From Alphaproteobacteria bacterium (GTDB taxonomy: Bacteria; Myxococcota_A; UBA796; CAJQPC01), in the NCBI GenBank assembly GCA_020632795.1, contig JACKEV010000008.1, positions 1 to 64,000 on the forward strand: a DNA stretch of 64,000 bases, in the 5' to 3' direction. The position numbers and the translations under genes were made by a program. Shown here piece by piece: positions 49,605 through 58,782 of this stretch (its first letter is position 1; each line of letters begins with the position of its first letter). The notes beneath the pieces were generated by a model that saw nothing but the letters and a program-made list of their open reading frames with translations, ran no database searches and was not told the DNA's origin.

Positions 49605-50549
49605 TCAGAGCACCTCCCGCAGCGCCGCCACCGCCACCGTCACGGCCTCATCGAACGCTGGATCCCCGATGGACAGGCCATCGTAGGGGCCACCTGCGCT
49701 GAAGGGTCCCAGGGTTCGGGCCAGGATCTCGCAGCCGAGGTGGACCGCCGCGTCCGCCCGGTCGGCCTCGGTCGGCGTGCGCGCGCGGGTGTAGCCGCGG
49801 TCGAAGGCCACCCAGGCGCCGCGCACCCCGTGCCGCTGCTCCAGCATCCAGAGGTGGGCGGCGAGGTGTCCGAGGTCCTGGGCAGGCTGGCCCCAGTGGC
49901 TCAGCTCCCAGTCGATGAGCCACAGGCGGTCGGGGGCCACCAGCACCGAGCGCGGCCAGAGGTCCCCCATGACGAGGCAGCGGCCGGGCTCCAGCAGGCG
50001 GCGGCCGAGGTCTTCGGCGCGGGCGGCGGGCCCCGGGCCGAGCCCGGCGGCCTCCAGCATGCCTCGGATCGCCCCGTACTGCACCGCGTAGCGGGTCTCC
50101 TGCACGGCGCGGTTGTCCATCCCGACGGCGAGGTCGGCTTGCGCCGCGCTCTCCCGGTGGAGCCGCCCGATGAAGGCCCCCAGGGCCTCCAGGCGCTCGG
50201 GGTCTCCGCCGCCGCGCAGCCAGTCGTCCAGAGCGGGCAGGGGGCCCAGGTCCTCCATGACCAGGGTGTCGCCCTGGTGGGCCAGCAGCCGGGGGACCCC
50301 GACCTCGGCGGCGCAGAGGTCCGCGACGAGCCCCAGCGCGCGGGCCTCGAAGCCCGCCCGCGCCGGGTCCAGGGGGATGTCCGGGGCGGCGGCCACGAAG
50401 GGCGGGGCCCGCTTGAGGATCACGCTGCCGCCGGCCATCGGCACGCGGAACACCTCGTTCAGCAGGCCGCCGGTCAAGGGCACGGCGGGCCCGACGGCGG
50501 GCTGGCCGAGCAGGGCCTCGGCGCGAAGGGCGGCGGTCTCAGGGTCCAT
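49605..50549 (-). CDS. Aminoglycoside phosphotransferase (APH)-fold kinase
   Basis: A 314-residue APH/choline-kinase-fold protein. The catalytic loop, HxD in most members, reads VMGDLWPRSVLV and the magnesium motif LIDWELSHWGQPAQDLGH, so the catalytic Asp and Asp-x-x-x pattern are kept. The D-L-W-P-R-S segment resembles 5-methylthioribose kinase, but the substrate is unproven; small-molecule kinases and resistance proteins share this fold. ATG 50549 follows GGAGG with a six-base gap, so the longer frame to 50663 is rejected. It is divergent from the Ser/Thr kinase gene at 50599. Confidence 0.85.
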   Translation of the reverse strand: MDPETAALRAEALLGQPAVGPAVPLTGGLLNEVFRVPMAGGSVILKRAPPFVAAAPDIPLDPARAGFEARALGLVADLCAAEVGVPRLLAHQGDTLVMEDLGPLPALDDWLRGGGDPERLEALGAFIGRLHRESAAQADLAVGMDNRAVQETRYAVQYGAIRGMLEAAGLGPGPAARAEDLGRRLLEPGRCLVMGDLWPRSVLVAPDRLWLIDWELSHWGQPAQDLGHLAAHLWMLEQRHGVRGAWVAFDRGYTRARTPTEADRADAAVHLGCEILARTLGPFSAGGPYDGLSIGDPAFDEAVTVAVAALREVL

Positions 50550-50575
50550 CGGCAGCCTCCAGCGGCGCGACAGGC

Positions 50576-50581
50576 TATCAT
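50576..50581 (+). promoter_or_regulatory. Candidate -10 element TATCAT
   Basis: TATCAT ends 17 nt before the GTG start at 50599, in the 49-bp divergent region. Confidence 0.35.
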
Positions 50582-50598
50582 CGGCACCGTGAGGCGCC

Positions 50599-52092
50599 GT
50601 GCTTGAACCTGGTGACCGGATCGGCGACTGGATCGTGGACCGCACCCTCGGCGAGGGGGGCATGGGCGCGGTCTACGCCTGCCACAACACCCTCTCCGAG
50701 CGCATCCGCGCGGCGGTCAAGGTGCTCAAGCCCCACGACCTGGGGGACTCCCGCCGCCGCTTCATCCGGGAGATCGAGCTGCTGGCCTCCATCCAGCACC
50801 CCGCCGTGGTGCGCGTGCTGGGGGGCGGCGAGGACCCCGAGCGCGGGCTGTTGTGGATGGCGATGGAGCTGCTGGACGGCGAGCCCCTCGACGCGCGCCT
50901 GGCCCGGGGCCCGCTGAGCTGGGACGAGGCCAGCCGCATCTTCCAGGAGCTGGGCGCGGGCCTGCTGCTGGCCCACCGCATGGGGGTGGTGCACCGCGAC
51001 ATCAAGCCGCAGAACATCATGATCTGCGCTGACGGCCACGCGAAGCTGCTGGACTTCGGCATCGCCGTCCAGCAGGGCGCCACGCGGCTGACCCGCCAGG
51101 GCCTGGTGCCGGGGACCCTGGCCTACCTGCCCCCCGAGGTCTTCGGCGGCCAGAAGCCCGACCACCGCGCCGACATCTACGCGCTGGGGCAGGTCCTGTG
51201 GGAGACCCTCACCGGCCAGCAGGCCTTCCCCGAGGACCCCGACTCCTCCCCCGGCCAGTCCGTGGCCCGGCTGATGGGCCGCAAGATGGCCAGCGACGCC
51301 CTGGAGTTGGGCACGGCTGCCCCCGGGCCGGTGCGGGACCTCGTCCGCAGGTGCACCGAGCCCGAGCCCGAGGACCGGCTGGACGACCTCGACGCCTTCA
51401 TCACCACCCTGCGGGACAGCGGCGGCCACGCCCTGCCTGCGGGGTACAGCCCGCCGCCCCCCACCCCCGAGGTCCCGGCGTCCACCGCCACCTTCGACTG
51501 GGTGGAGGACCCCGATCCCCCCGAGGAGGAGGAGCCCCGGCTCACCCGCTCTGAGCCGACCCAGCCGCTGCTGGAGGCCTCGAAGCCCTCGATGCCCGAG
51601 CCCCGGCGCTCCTGGGCGCCCGTGCTGGCGATCGGGCTGGGCCTGATGCTGCTGGCGGTCATCGCGGTGGCGGCGGTGGTGGGCATCGGCGGCTTCCTGT
51701 GGCTGTCCACGGGCACGCCCACCTCGACCTCCAGCACCGTCATCCTGGGCGCGATGCCCCAGGGCCAGGTCCCCGACGGCTTCCCCTTCGAGATCAGCGA
51801 CGACGCGCGCATCCTGAGCGGCACCCGCAGCGAGGCGGACGGCCAGGTGGCCTTGAACGTCACCTACCTCACCGACGACGACCCCAAGGCGGTCATCGAC
51901 GGCTACACCGCCGCCTTCAAGGCCCGGGGCCTCACCCTGAGCAGCACGAACACCACCGCCGCCGAGGGCACCACCTGGGCGGTGACCGGCTACCTCATCG
52001 GCGGCGAGACCGCGACCGCCAGCGCGGGGCCGTACCCGAGCTTCGACGGCAACCTCGTCACGGTGAGCTGGGTGCCGGCGCCGCCGCGATAG
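50599..52092 (+). CDS. Membrane-anchored Ser/Thr protein kinase
   Basis: A 497-residue Hanks-type kinase, likely active: GEGGMGAVY (18-26), ATP lysine in AAVKVLK (41), HRDIKPQN with HRD at 132-134, LDFGIA with DFG at 152-154, and a conserved PPE/DIYALGQ region. Residues 290-340 are a Pro/Glu-rich linker, a membrane helix follows (about 345-372, VLAIGLGLMLLAVIAVAAVVGIGG), and the C-terminal 120 residues are exported and beta-rich (FEISDDARILSGTRSE). That sensor domain is not PASTA and I do not recognise it. GTG 50599 has GAGG upstream. Its end overlaps the convergent hydrolase gene by 35 bp. Confidence 0.93.
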   Translation: MLEPGDRIGDWIVDRTLGEGGMGAVYACHNTLSERIRAAVKVLKPHDLGDSRRRFIREIELLASIQHPAVVRVLGGGEDPERGLLWMAMELLDGEPLDARLARGPLSWDEASRIFQELGAGLLLAHRMGVVHRDIKPQNIMICADGHAKLLDFGIAVQQGATRLTRQGLVPGTLAYLPPEVFGGQKPDHRADIYALGQVLWETLTGQQAFPEDPDSSPGQSVARLMGRKMASDALELGTAAPGPVRDLVRRCTEPEPEDRLDDLDAFITTLRDSGGHALPAGYSPPPPTPEVPASTATFDWVEDPDPPEEEEPRLTRSEPTQPLLEASKPSMPEPRRSWAPVLAIGLGLMLLAVIAVAAVVGIGGFLWLSTGTPTSTSSTVILGAMPQGQVPDGFPFEISDDARILSGTRSEADGQVALNVTYLTDDDPKAVIDGYTAAFKARGLTLSSTNTTAAEGTTWAVTGYLIGGETATASAGPYPSFDGNLVTVSWVPAPPR

Positions 52093-52987
52093 GGGGCGCC
52101 AGGAAGCGCAGCACCGCGTCGTTGAAGACCTTCGGCTCCTCGGCGCAGGGGGCGTGGGCGGTGTCCGGGATGACGACCAGCTCGGCGCCCAGCACCTCCG
52201 CGAGCGCGCGGCCGTCCTCCAGGGGGAACACCGCGTCGAACTCCCCCCAGATCACCAGCCAGGGCCCCAGCGCGCGCCAGTCCTGGTCCTCGAAGGCGCC
52301 GTAGCGGGTGGTGAGGTCGGAGAGGAGGGCGCGCTGCTCGTCGTGGTGCTGGGCGAACAGGCGATCGTACAGCTCGTCCAGCGCGGCGTCGGGGACCCAG
52401 GGCGGGTCGTGGTAGCAGAGGTCGATGAGGGGGCGCAGGTCCTCGGGGCCGTCGGGCACGAACAGGTCGGCGGGGCTCTCCACCCCGAAGCGCGCGCACA
52501 TCGCGGTGACGTCGTCGTCGCCGAACAGGCCGCCGGGGCTGTCGACGATGACGACCTGCGCGGCGCGCTCCGGGTGGGTCGCCACGAGCTGGAGGGTGAC
52601 GAAGCCGCCGTAGCTGATGCCCAGCACGTCGGCCTCCTCGACCCCGGCGTGGTCCAGGATCGCGATCATCGCCTGGACCTGGTGCTCCAGGGTCGCGGGG
52701 CCCTCGGAGCGGCTCTGGCCGAACCACAGCAGGTCCGGGATGATGAGGGTGTGCTGCGCGGCCAGGTCCTCGACCTGGGGGAGCCAGCTCCCCAGCCCGT
52801 CGCCGCCGAAGCCGTGGATGAGCAGGAGCGGGTCGCCCTGGCCGCCCATGCTGTAGTGCAGCGTGTCGGGGCCGGCGGTGAAGGTGCGCTCCTCCAGCCC
52901 GGCGCGGTCGGCGATGGTCTCGTAGCGGTGCTCGACGACCTCGGCCACGGAGCAGCCGGCGAGCAGCAACAAGGGGAGCAGCTTCAT
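52058..52987 (-). CDS. Alpha/beta hydrolase lipoprotein
   Basis: A 309-residue lipoprotein (MKLLPLLLLAGC) with a complete alpha/beta-hydrolase core: oxyanion HGFGGDG, nucleophile elbow GISYGG, acid in WGEFDAVFP, and histidine in DTAHAPCAEEP. The ester, amide or haloalkane substrate cannot be told from sequence; the layout is that of meta-cleavage-product hydrolase and haloalkane dehalogenase relatives. ATG 52987 shares its last base with the upstream stop (TGATG), so it is the last gene of the operon with the two outer-membrane proteins and the flippase-like protein. Activity in the cell envelope is implied. Confidence 0.9.
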   Translation of the reverse strand: MKLLPLLLLAGCSVAEVVEHRYETIADRAGLEERTFTAGPDTLHYSMGGQGDPLLLIHGFGGDGLGSWLPQVEDLAAQHTLIIPDLLWFGQSRSEGPATLEHQVQAMIAILDHAGVEEADVLGISYGGFVTLQLVATHPERAAQVVIVDSPGGLFGDDDVTAMCARFGVESPADLFVPDGPEDLRPLIDLCYHDPPWVPDAALDELYDRLFAQHHDEQRALLSDLTTRYGAFEDQDWRALGPWLVIWGEFDAVFPLEDGRALAEVLGAELVVIPDTAHAPCAEEPKVFNDAVLRFLAPPIAAAPAPSSP

Positions 52988-55248
52988 CAGAACTCCTGGT
53001 CGAAGCGTAGCAGCACCTGCACCGGCGCCGGGTCGAGGAAGGGGGTGGATTGCCACTCGGCGCGGGCGACGGTGAGGCCCATCTGGGCGGGGATCGCGCC
53101 CAGGCTGTCGGCGTTGAACATCACCCCGACCATCCAGCCGCCGGCTGCGTAGGTGCTGCGGAGCTGGGCGGGGTCGACGCCGCCCTCGTCCAGGACGGTG
53201 GCCTGGCGCACCGCCCCCAGCTCCAGCCCGGCGTGGATCTGGATCTCGTCCAGCCAGACCAGCCACAAGAGCGGGATGGAGAGGTCCCGGAACGGCATCG
53301 TGCGGACCTGCACCGCCGCCAGAGCCCGCTGCCGCCCCACCACGACGTTCGCCGGCAGGCCCCGCAGCGCGCTGTTGCCCCCCAGGGCGAGCAGGCGGTG
53401 GTCCACCTCCCCCGAGGCCAGCCCCACGCTGAGGCGCCCGGCGAACACCACCCGGGGGTGCGGCGACCACAGCTTCACCCCGCCCGCGCTCGCCGAGCCC
53501 CAGCGCTTGTCGCCGTAGGGCACGAAGCCCCCGTCCACCCCGGCCCACAGGCTGTGCCCGGCGGTGGGGAACTGGTAGGAGACCCGGGTGTCCCAGCCCC
53601 AGGAGACCCCGGCCTCCAGGGCGAAGCGGCCCGCGTCCGTGGGGCGGAAGGCCGGGGAGAGCACAGCCGGGGAGGTCCACACCGAGACGCGGAAGGGCCG
53701 GTTGCGGCGATCCAGCAGGGGCCCGGCGTAGCGCACGTAGCGGAGCTGGGCGCCCAGCAGGGTCTCCTCGTCGGTGTAGAGCAGGCCGTCATAGGCGTTG
53801 TGGGTGTCGTAGCGGCGGCGCAGGCGGGCGGCGGCCACCGCCTCGAAGGTGCGGGAGGTGAAGTTGACGCCGTCGATGTAGGCGGTGCCCACCAGGGTCC
53901 AGCGGGCGGGCCAGGTGTCCCCCAGGGTGTCGGTCTGCCGGACGTGGCCGTCGGGGTCCATGCGCACCCCGCGCGGGCGGCTGTCGAACCCCCAGCTCGT
54001 GCCGCCGGGGCCCTGGGGGGCCTCCCAGACCAGCCGCCGGTCGCCGACCTCGACCACCACCGGCTCCGCGGGGGCCTCGGGGGGCGCGTCCCGGGTGACC
54101 GTGACGACCCACTCGCCCCCCTGGTGCCGGACGTCCAGGCCGAGGTCCTGCTCGGGGTAGGGTTGGCGCCAGGCGAAGACCTCGGCGGGGTCGACCCCCG
54201 TGGCGCGGGCGGCCTCTTCCAGGGACAGGCCCCGCAGCAGCGCCTCGGACACGGCCTCCGCGGTGCCGGGGCCGTAGAGGTCGTCCAGCTTCACCGCCAG
54301 CACCTGGCCCGGGGTGGGGCCGCCGAACAGCTCCAGCAGGTCGTCGGCCAGGGGGTCGCCGGGGAAGGTCTCGTCGAAGATCTCGGCGTGGAACGAGGTG
54401 CGCCCGTTGTAGAGCAGGGCGTCCACCCAGGGGATCCAGGCGGCGATGCGCAGCAGGTCGCCGGTGTCCCGCCAGGCGGCGTAGCGCTCGGCCATCGCGG
54501 CGGCGGCCATCGCGGCGGCCCAGGGGTCCTCGATGGGCAGGGCGGCCTCCAGGAGCCCCTGCGCCACCCCGCGCCGGTGGACGCGGGCGATGGGGCGGGC
54601 CACCCGGAAGGCGGCGTCGGAGAGGTAGGTGACGCCGGGCCCGGACCGGGTCAGCCGCCGCCACATCGGGGCCTCGACGACCACCACCGGGGCGGGCGTG
54701 CCCTCGGGCCAGGAGGCTTTGCGGATCTCCACCAGCTCCCGGTCGCGGAGGCGACGGCGGGGGCCGCGCTCCAGCAACGTGAGGCCCTCGTCCAGGGTGC
54801 GGATCCGCCCGTCGACCAGGGCCGCCAGCGAGAGCCGCGCCGCCCGCCCCGACCAGCGCAAGGTCTCGCCGCCCTCGCCCACGGCCCCGTTGAGCACGCC
54901 GACGACCCCCTCGGGCAGGGTGACCTCGGCCTCCAGCTCCATCACCGGGGGACGCCCGTCCACCAGGAGCTGCGGATACCAGCCGCCGTTGGCCCACAGC
55001 CCGTCCCGGGGCAGGGCCCCCAGCGCCCCGTAGCGGCGGGGCAGCTCGGTGCGGAACGACCACCGGCCCTCGTCGAGGGGCGTCCAGGTCATGGCGCCCG
55101 CGGAGGGCTGCCCGGGGTAGGTGCGGAAGACGGTGAGGTCGTCGTCGGGCTGCGGCAGGGCCTGCAGAGGGTCCGCCAGGACGGGGTCTTCAGCGCCCTC
55201 GATCGTGAGGATGCCCTCGATGACGAGATCGTCGCTGACCGTGGCCAC
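52987..55248 (-). CDS. Outer-membrane beta-barrel protein with N-terminal extracytoplasmic domain
   Basis: A protein of at least 753 residues. The C-terminal 350 residues alternate hydrophobic and polar in strands and end in RFDQEF, a terminal aromatic (Phe) as needed for Bam-dependent insertion; this could be a surface-antigen (BamA-like) barrel. Residues 1-150 are beta-rich and recall the N-terminal domain of M1 peptidases; residues 200-330 are helical (GLLEAALPIEDPWAAAMAA). GTG 55248 is the first canonical start and would leave no signal peptide. In frame upstream lie codons for LSLAPLLLGTLWAAP, opened by a CTG at 55305 with GAGAG before it, so the true start is probably CTG 55305. Confidence 0.8.
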   Translation of the reverse strand: MATVSDDLVIEGILTIEGAEDPVLADPLQALPQPDDDLTVFRTYPGQPSAGAMTWTPLDEGRWSFRTELPRRYGALGALPRDGLWANGGWYPQLLVDGRPPVMELEAEVTLPEGVVGVLNGAVGEGGETLRWSGRAARLSLAALVDGRIRTLDEGLTLLERGPRRRLRDRELVEIRKASWPEGTPAPVVVVEAPMWRRLTRSGPGVTYLSDAAFRVARPIARVHRRGVAQGLLEAALPIEDPWAAAMAAAAMAERYAAWRDTGDLLRIAAWIPWVDALLYNGRTSFHAEIFDETFPGDPLADDLLELFGGPTPGQVLAVKLDDLYGPGTAEAVSEALLRGLSLEEAARATGVDPAEVFAWRQPYPEQDLGLDVRHQGGEWVVTVTRDAPPEAPAEPVVVEVGDRRLVWEAPQGPGGTSWGFDSRPRGVRMDPDGHVRQTDTLGDTWPARWTLVGTAYIDGVNFTSRTFEAVAAARLRRRYDTHNAYDGLLYTDEETLLGAQLRYVRYAGPLLDRRNRPFRVSVWTSPAVLSPAFRPTDAGRFALEAGVSWGWDTRVSYQFPTAGHSLWAGVDGGFVPYGDKRWGSASAGGVKLWSPHPRVVFAGRLSVGLASGEVDHRLLALGGNSALRGLPANVVVGRQRALAAVQVRTMPFRDLSIPLLWLVWLDEIQIHAGLELGAVRQATVLDEGGVDPAQLRSTYAAGGWMVGVMFNADSLGAIPAQMGLTVARAEWQSTPFLDPAPVQVLLRFDQEF

Positions 55249-55324
55249 GACGCGCCCGACCGGGGCGGCCCACAGCGTCCCAAGCAGCAGCGGGGCGAGG
55301 GACAGGGCGGGCTCTCAGCGGCGC

Positions 55325-56209
55325 TTAATAGTGGAAGCCCATGCCGACGTTGATCGTGGGCATGATCTTGGGGGCCCACACCGCGCCGGCCTTGAACTCC
55401 CAGTGCTGGCTGACGATGCGGAAGCCGCCGTGCAGCGTGTAGGGCGACCAGTTGCCCTCGGCCTCATAGGCCGTCGAGTTCTTGAAGCCGGAGACCGGCC
55501 GCACGCCCAGATCCTGCTGCTCCTCGGCCCCCAGGCGGGGCTCGGCGTGCATCCACAGTCGCCCGAAGCCCCCGTAGGGGGTGAAGGTGGCGCTGTTGAT
55601 CTCCTTGAGGCTGCCGAAAGCCAGCTCGTAGCTGATGGTCATGGCGAAGTCCATGACCCCCAGCTCCAGCTCCTCGTTGCCCACGTAGCCGCTGTAGCCG
55701 AGCTGCAGGGACACGTCGGGGATCTGGCGGTAGCCCTCCAGGGGGGCCCAGCGGCCGTAGCCGCCGAACACGGTCTGCCTGGACACGCCGACCCAGCCCA
55801 CCTGGGCGCCGACGTCGAAGGAGAACGGCAGGCCCTTGCGGGCCTCGATGCGGGGCAGGATGAGCGCGGGGGTGGGGTCCTCGTCCACCTGGACCATGCC
55901 CCAGGGGCCGGGCACGCCGAACTCGGGCTCCTGGGTGGAGGTGAACGCCACCGTGGTGGAGACCAGCACCTCGAAGCCGGAGACGCCCAGCGTGTCCGCC
56001 GGGGTCAGGGGCTTGTTGGCGATGGCCACGCCCAGCTCGCGCACCACCGTCTCGTAGGCGGCGGTGTTGCCAGCGATATCCTCCTGCGTGAGGACGGGCC
56101 GGCCGGCGAGGTCGGACATGGAGCTGAGGTTGACGTCGTCAGGCCAGGCAGCCCAGGCCGACGGAGAGGCGGCCGCGAGCCCGAGGGCCATCACCAGCGT
56201 TCGCCGCAT
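55325..56209 (-). CDS. Outer-membrane beta-barrel protein, family not recognised
   Basis: A 294-residue exported protein with a signal peptide (MRRTLVMALGLAAASPSAWA). The sequence after residue 60 shows alternating strand patterns with many Tyr/Phe/Trp/Gly (VSLQLGYSGYVGNEELELGVMDFAM) and ends TINVGMGFHY, a terminal aromatic typical of outer-membrane barrels. About 10-12 strands are plausible. Function unknown. It lies between the flippase-like gene (74 bp upstream) and the second outer-membrane gene, so a role in envelope lipid or protein handling is possible. A TAGCAT -10-like element is 30 nt before the start. Confidence 0.75.
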   Translation of the reverse strand: MRRTLVMALGLAAASPSAWAAWPDDVNLSSMSDLAGRPVLTQEDIAGNTAAYETVVRELGVAIANKPLTPADTLGVSGFEVLVSTTVAFTSTQEPEFGVPGPWGMVQVDEDPTPALILPRIEARKGLPFSFDVGAQVGWVGVSRQTVFGGYGRWAPLEGYRQIPDVSLQLGYSGYVGNEELELGVMDFAMTISYELAFGSLKEINSATFTPYGGFGRLWMHAEPRLGAEEQQDLGVRPVSGFKNSTAYEAEGNWSPYTLHGGFRIVSQHWEFKAGAVWAPKIMPTINVGMGFHY

Positions 56210-56238
56210 CAGCCGAATCCTCCGAAGGGTCGTTGGGC

Positions 56239-56244
56239 ATGCTA
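56239..56244 (-). promoter_or_regulatory. Candidate -10 element for the outer-membrane protein gene
   Basis: TAGCAT on the minus strand, 30 nt upstream of the ATG at 56209. Confidence 0.3.
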
Positions 56245-56283
56245 GCACCTTCAGGGGGGCCCCGTCGAGTCCACGGCGCAGGA

Positions 56284-57639
56284 TCAGCTGCCCATGTGCT
56301 CCTTGCGGGCCGCCGCGATCTTCTCGGCGTCGAAGCCGCCGTCGTCGCTGTCGTCGATCCAGGCGTAGTCGACCTGCTGACCATCGACCGTGGCGAAAGC
56401 CGGCCGCCAACCCGGGGTCCGGGTCCATAGGAACAGGCCGCCCCACATGGTGGCCGCCTCGGCCGCGATGAAGCCCAGCGCCCCGGAGAGCACCGCCTGG
56501 GCCACCCCGCCGAGCTGCTCGGAGAGCAGCAGCGCCTGGAAGGCCTCCCGCGCGCCCTCGCCCGCGATGGTGGGGGAGAGCACCGTGGCGAGGATCTGGA
56601 TGGTCGAGCCGAAGGTGATCGGCCAGAACTTCGCGCCCGCCACGCCGATGGCCAGGGCGGTGAAGAAGTAGACCGCCGCGGTGGTGAAGTGGGTGATGAA
56701 CTTGTTGAACAGGGCCAGCAGCAGCAGCCCCACCTTGCCGTGGTAGGCGCCCACCGCCTCGGTGAACTGGCCGAGGATGCGGTTGATCCGCGCGGTGACC
56801 GGGTTCTTGTCGCCCACGATGCGGGTCAGCAGGTTCATGATGCCGACGATGACCACCGGCCACACCAGCCCCACGATGACCACCAGCGACACCCCGCCCG
56901 CGAAGGCGGCGATGGCCCCGGCCAGCAGCGGGGCAGCCTCGGGCTTGCCGACCTTGGTGGTGACGTCGACGATGACCTGGTAGCCGAAGGGCAGGGTGAC
57001 CACCATGCCCAGGAACAGGCCGGTGACGCCGATGAACTTCTCCAGCACCTTCGCGGTGATGGCCCGGGGCCACTGGTTGGAGTAGCGCCCGGCCTCGTAG
57101 AGGGTGTAGGCGTCCAGCCCGATGGTGCTGGGCAGGAAGGTGCCGATGAAGCGCCCGATCAGGAAGGCCGTGAAGACCTGGGACCAGAACGGGAAGCGCA
57201 GGCCCTGGCCCCGCAGGAGCAGGCTCCAGGCGTAGGCCGAGGTGATGACGCCGGAGAACTTCACCGCCATCGCCACCAGGGCGAAGGTGATGAAGGTGGT
57301 GCGGTCGACCTGATCGATGTACTCGGCGATCGCCTGGTAGATCGGCAGGCGGGTGTCCCCCTCCACCTCGATGGGGTGGCGCAGGAGCGCCATGATGCCC
57401 ACGAGGGTGAACAGGACCTTGGCCACGCCGTCCATCCGCTTGCGCTGCGTGGCGCTGAGGCTTCGGCGCCCCACGAAGTAGGCCGCCGCCGCGACCAGCA
57501 GCATCCCCACCTCGACGAGCCCCAGGCGGCCCTGCCAGGCCATCCAGCTCACGCCGCCGAAAGCCACCGTGGCGAAGGCGATCAGGCCGAAGCCCACCGC
57601 CGCGTTGTTGCTGCCCTCACCGGGTCCACCACCCGACAT
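56284..57639 (-). CDS. LPG-synthase-TM/UPF0104 family flippase-like membrane protein
   Basis: A 451-residue polytopic membrane protein of the lysylphosphatidylglycerol synthetase membrane-domain family (PF03706/UPF0104), related to the flippase part of MprF and to AglD. The diagnostic segment is FLIGRFIGTFLPSTIGLDAYTLY, near residue 160, with about 8-10 further hydrophobic helices. Members move or present lipid-linked substrates across membranes. The hydrophilic C-terminus (ATVDGQQVDYAWIDDSDDGG) is unusual. I chose ATG 57639, preceded by GGAGG five bases upstream; an ATG four codons earlier and a GTG at 57663 are alternatives. Downstream are two outer-membrane protein genes on the same strand. 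Confidence 0.85.
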   Translation of the reverse strand: MSGGGPGEGSNNAAVGFGLIAFATVAFGGVSWMAWQGRLGLVEVGMLLVAAAAYFVGRRSLSATQRKRMDGVAKVLFTLVGIMALLRHPIEVEGDTRLPIYQAIAEYIDQVDRTTFITFALVAMAVKFSGVITSAYAWSLLLRGQGLRFPFWSQVFTAFLIGRFIGTFLPSTIGLDAYTLYEAGRYSNQWPRAITAKVLEKFIGVTGLFLGMVVTLPFGYQVIVDVTTKVGKPEAAPLLAGAIAAFAGGVSLVVIVGLVWPVVIVGIMNLLTRIVGDKNPVTARINRILGQFTEAVGAYHGKVGLLLLALFNKFITHFTTAAVYFFTALAIGVAGAKFWPITFGSTIQILATVLSPTIAGEGAREAFQALLLSEQLGGVAQAVLSGALGFIAAEAATMWGGLFLWTRTPGWRPAFATVDGQQVDYAWIDDSDDGGFDAEKIAAARKEHMGS

Positions 57640-57752
57640 GTGGTCCTCCATCTGACCGCGCACAAGCCGACCCCATCTAACGGGTTGGGGACCGCGGCGC
57701 CCTCATGGCGCGGCGGCGTCCTGGGGATGGACGCGGCAGGGGCCCGAACGGA

Positions 57753-58745
57753 TCAGCCGCCGACCCGGGTCATGACGCCCTCGAAGGGAACGCCGCCCTC
57801 GACGGTGCAGCCGTGGCCCTCGCGCTTGCCCAGGACCATTGCCCGGATCACCGCGGCGAGCTGGTCGTCGGTGGCCCCGCCGCGCAGCAGGTCCCGCAGC
57901 GAGGGGGTGCCGTCGTCGCTGAGGCAGGTGCGCAGGTGGCCGTTCGCCATCATGCGCAGGCGGTTGCAGGTGCTGCAGAACTTCTCGGAGAGCGGCGAGA
58001 TGAAGCCGATCCGCAGGCCGGTCTCCCGCACCCGCCAGTACACCGCCGGGCCGTCGCCCATGCGCTCGCCCCAGGGGTCCAAGGTGTAGAACCGGCTGAG
58101 CTGGGTGCGCAGCTCGCGGGCGCGCACCGAGCGGTGCCAGCGGGCGTCGAAGGGCATGTACTCGATGAAGCGGACCACCGTGTCGGCGGCGTGGGCCGAG
58201 AAGTGCTCGACGAGGGCGGGGACCTCGTGGTCGTTCTCGCCCCGCAGGATCACGGCGTTGATCTTGATTGGGGTGAGGCCGGCGGCGCGCGCGGCGTCGA
58301 TCCCGGCCAGCACCTTGTCCAGGCGCCCGCCCCGGGTGAGCCGGGCGAAGGTCTCGGGGTCCAGGGAGTCCAGGGAGACGTTGAGCCGGGTGAGCCCGGA
58401 GCGGGCCAGGGTCTCCGCGCAGCCGGCGAGCCGGTGGGCGTTGGTGGTCATGGCCAGGTCGTCCAGGCCCTCGATGGCCCCCAGCGCCGCGACCAGGCGC
58501 TCCAGGTCCCGCCGGATGAGCGGCTCGCCCCCGGTCAGGCGCACCCGGCGAACCCCCATGCCCACGAAGATCCGCACCAGCCGGGCGATCTCCTCGTAGG
58601 TGAGGATGTCGTCCCGGGGCATCCAGTCCAGGCCCTCCTCCGGCATGCAGTACACGCAGCGGAAGTTGCAGCGGTCGGTCACCGACACCCGCAGGTAGGT
58701 GTGGGCGCGCCCGTAGCGATCAATGAGGGGAGGAGAGGGACTCAC
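57753..58745 (-). CDS. moaA: GTP 3',8-cyclase MoaA
   Basis: A 330-residue radical-SAM enzyme converting GTP to the cyclic precursor of molybdenum cofactor (with MoaC). The first cluster motif is CNFRCVYC (CxxxCxxC), the second cluster uses CSTCNRLR and TCLSDD near the C-terminus, and the protein ends in ...VGG, the conserved double-glycine tail. FIEYMPFD is also typical. The start is a GTG at 58745. moaC is not present, but moeA and mobA lie at 62.5-64 kb on the other strand. thiE is 37 bp upstream on the same strand, and the flippase-like gene lies downstream. Confidence 0.96.
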   Translation of the reverse strand: MSPSPPLIDRYGRAHTYLRVSVTDRCNFRCVYCMPEEGLDWMPRDDILTYEEIARLVRIFVGMGVRRVRLTGGEPLIRRDLERLVAALGAIEGLDDLAMTTNAHRLAGCAETLARSGLTRLNVSLDSLDPETFARLTRGGRLDKVLAGIDAARAAGLTPIKINAVILRGENDHEVPALVEHFSAHAADTVVRFIEYMPFDARWHRSVRARELRTQLSRFYTLDPWGERMGDGPAVYWRVRETGLRIGFISPLSEKFCSTCNRLRMMANGHLRTCLSDDGTPSLRDLLRGGATDDQLAAVIRAMVLGKREGHGCTVEGGVPFEGVMTRVGG

Positions 58746-58782
58746 AGGGGAATCGTAGCCGGTGGACCGGGGCCGCGCCGCC

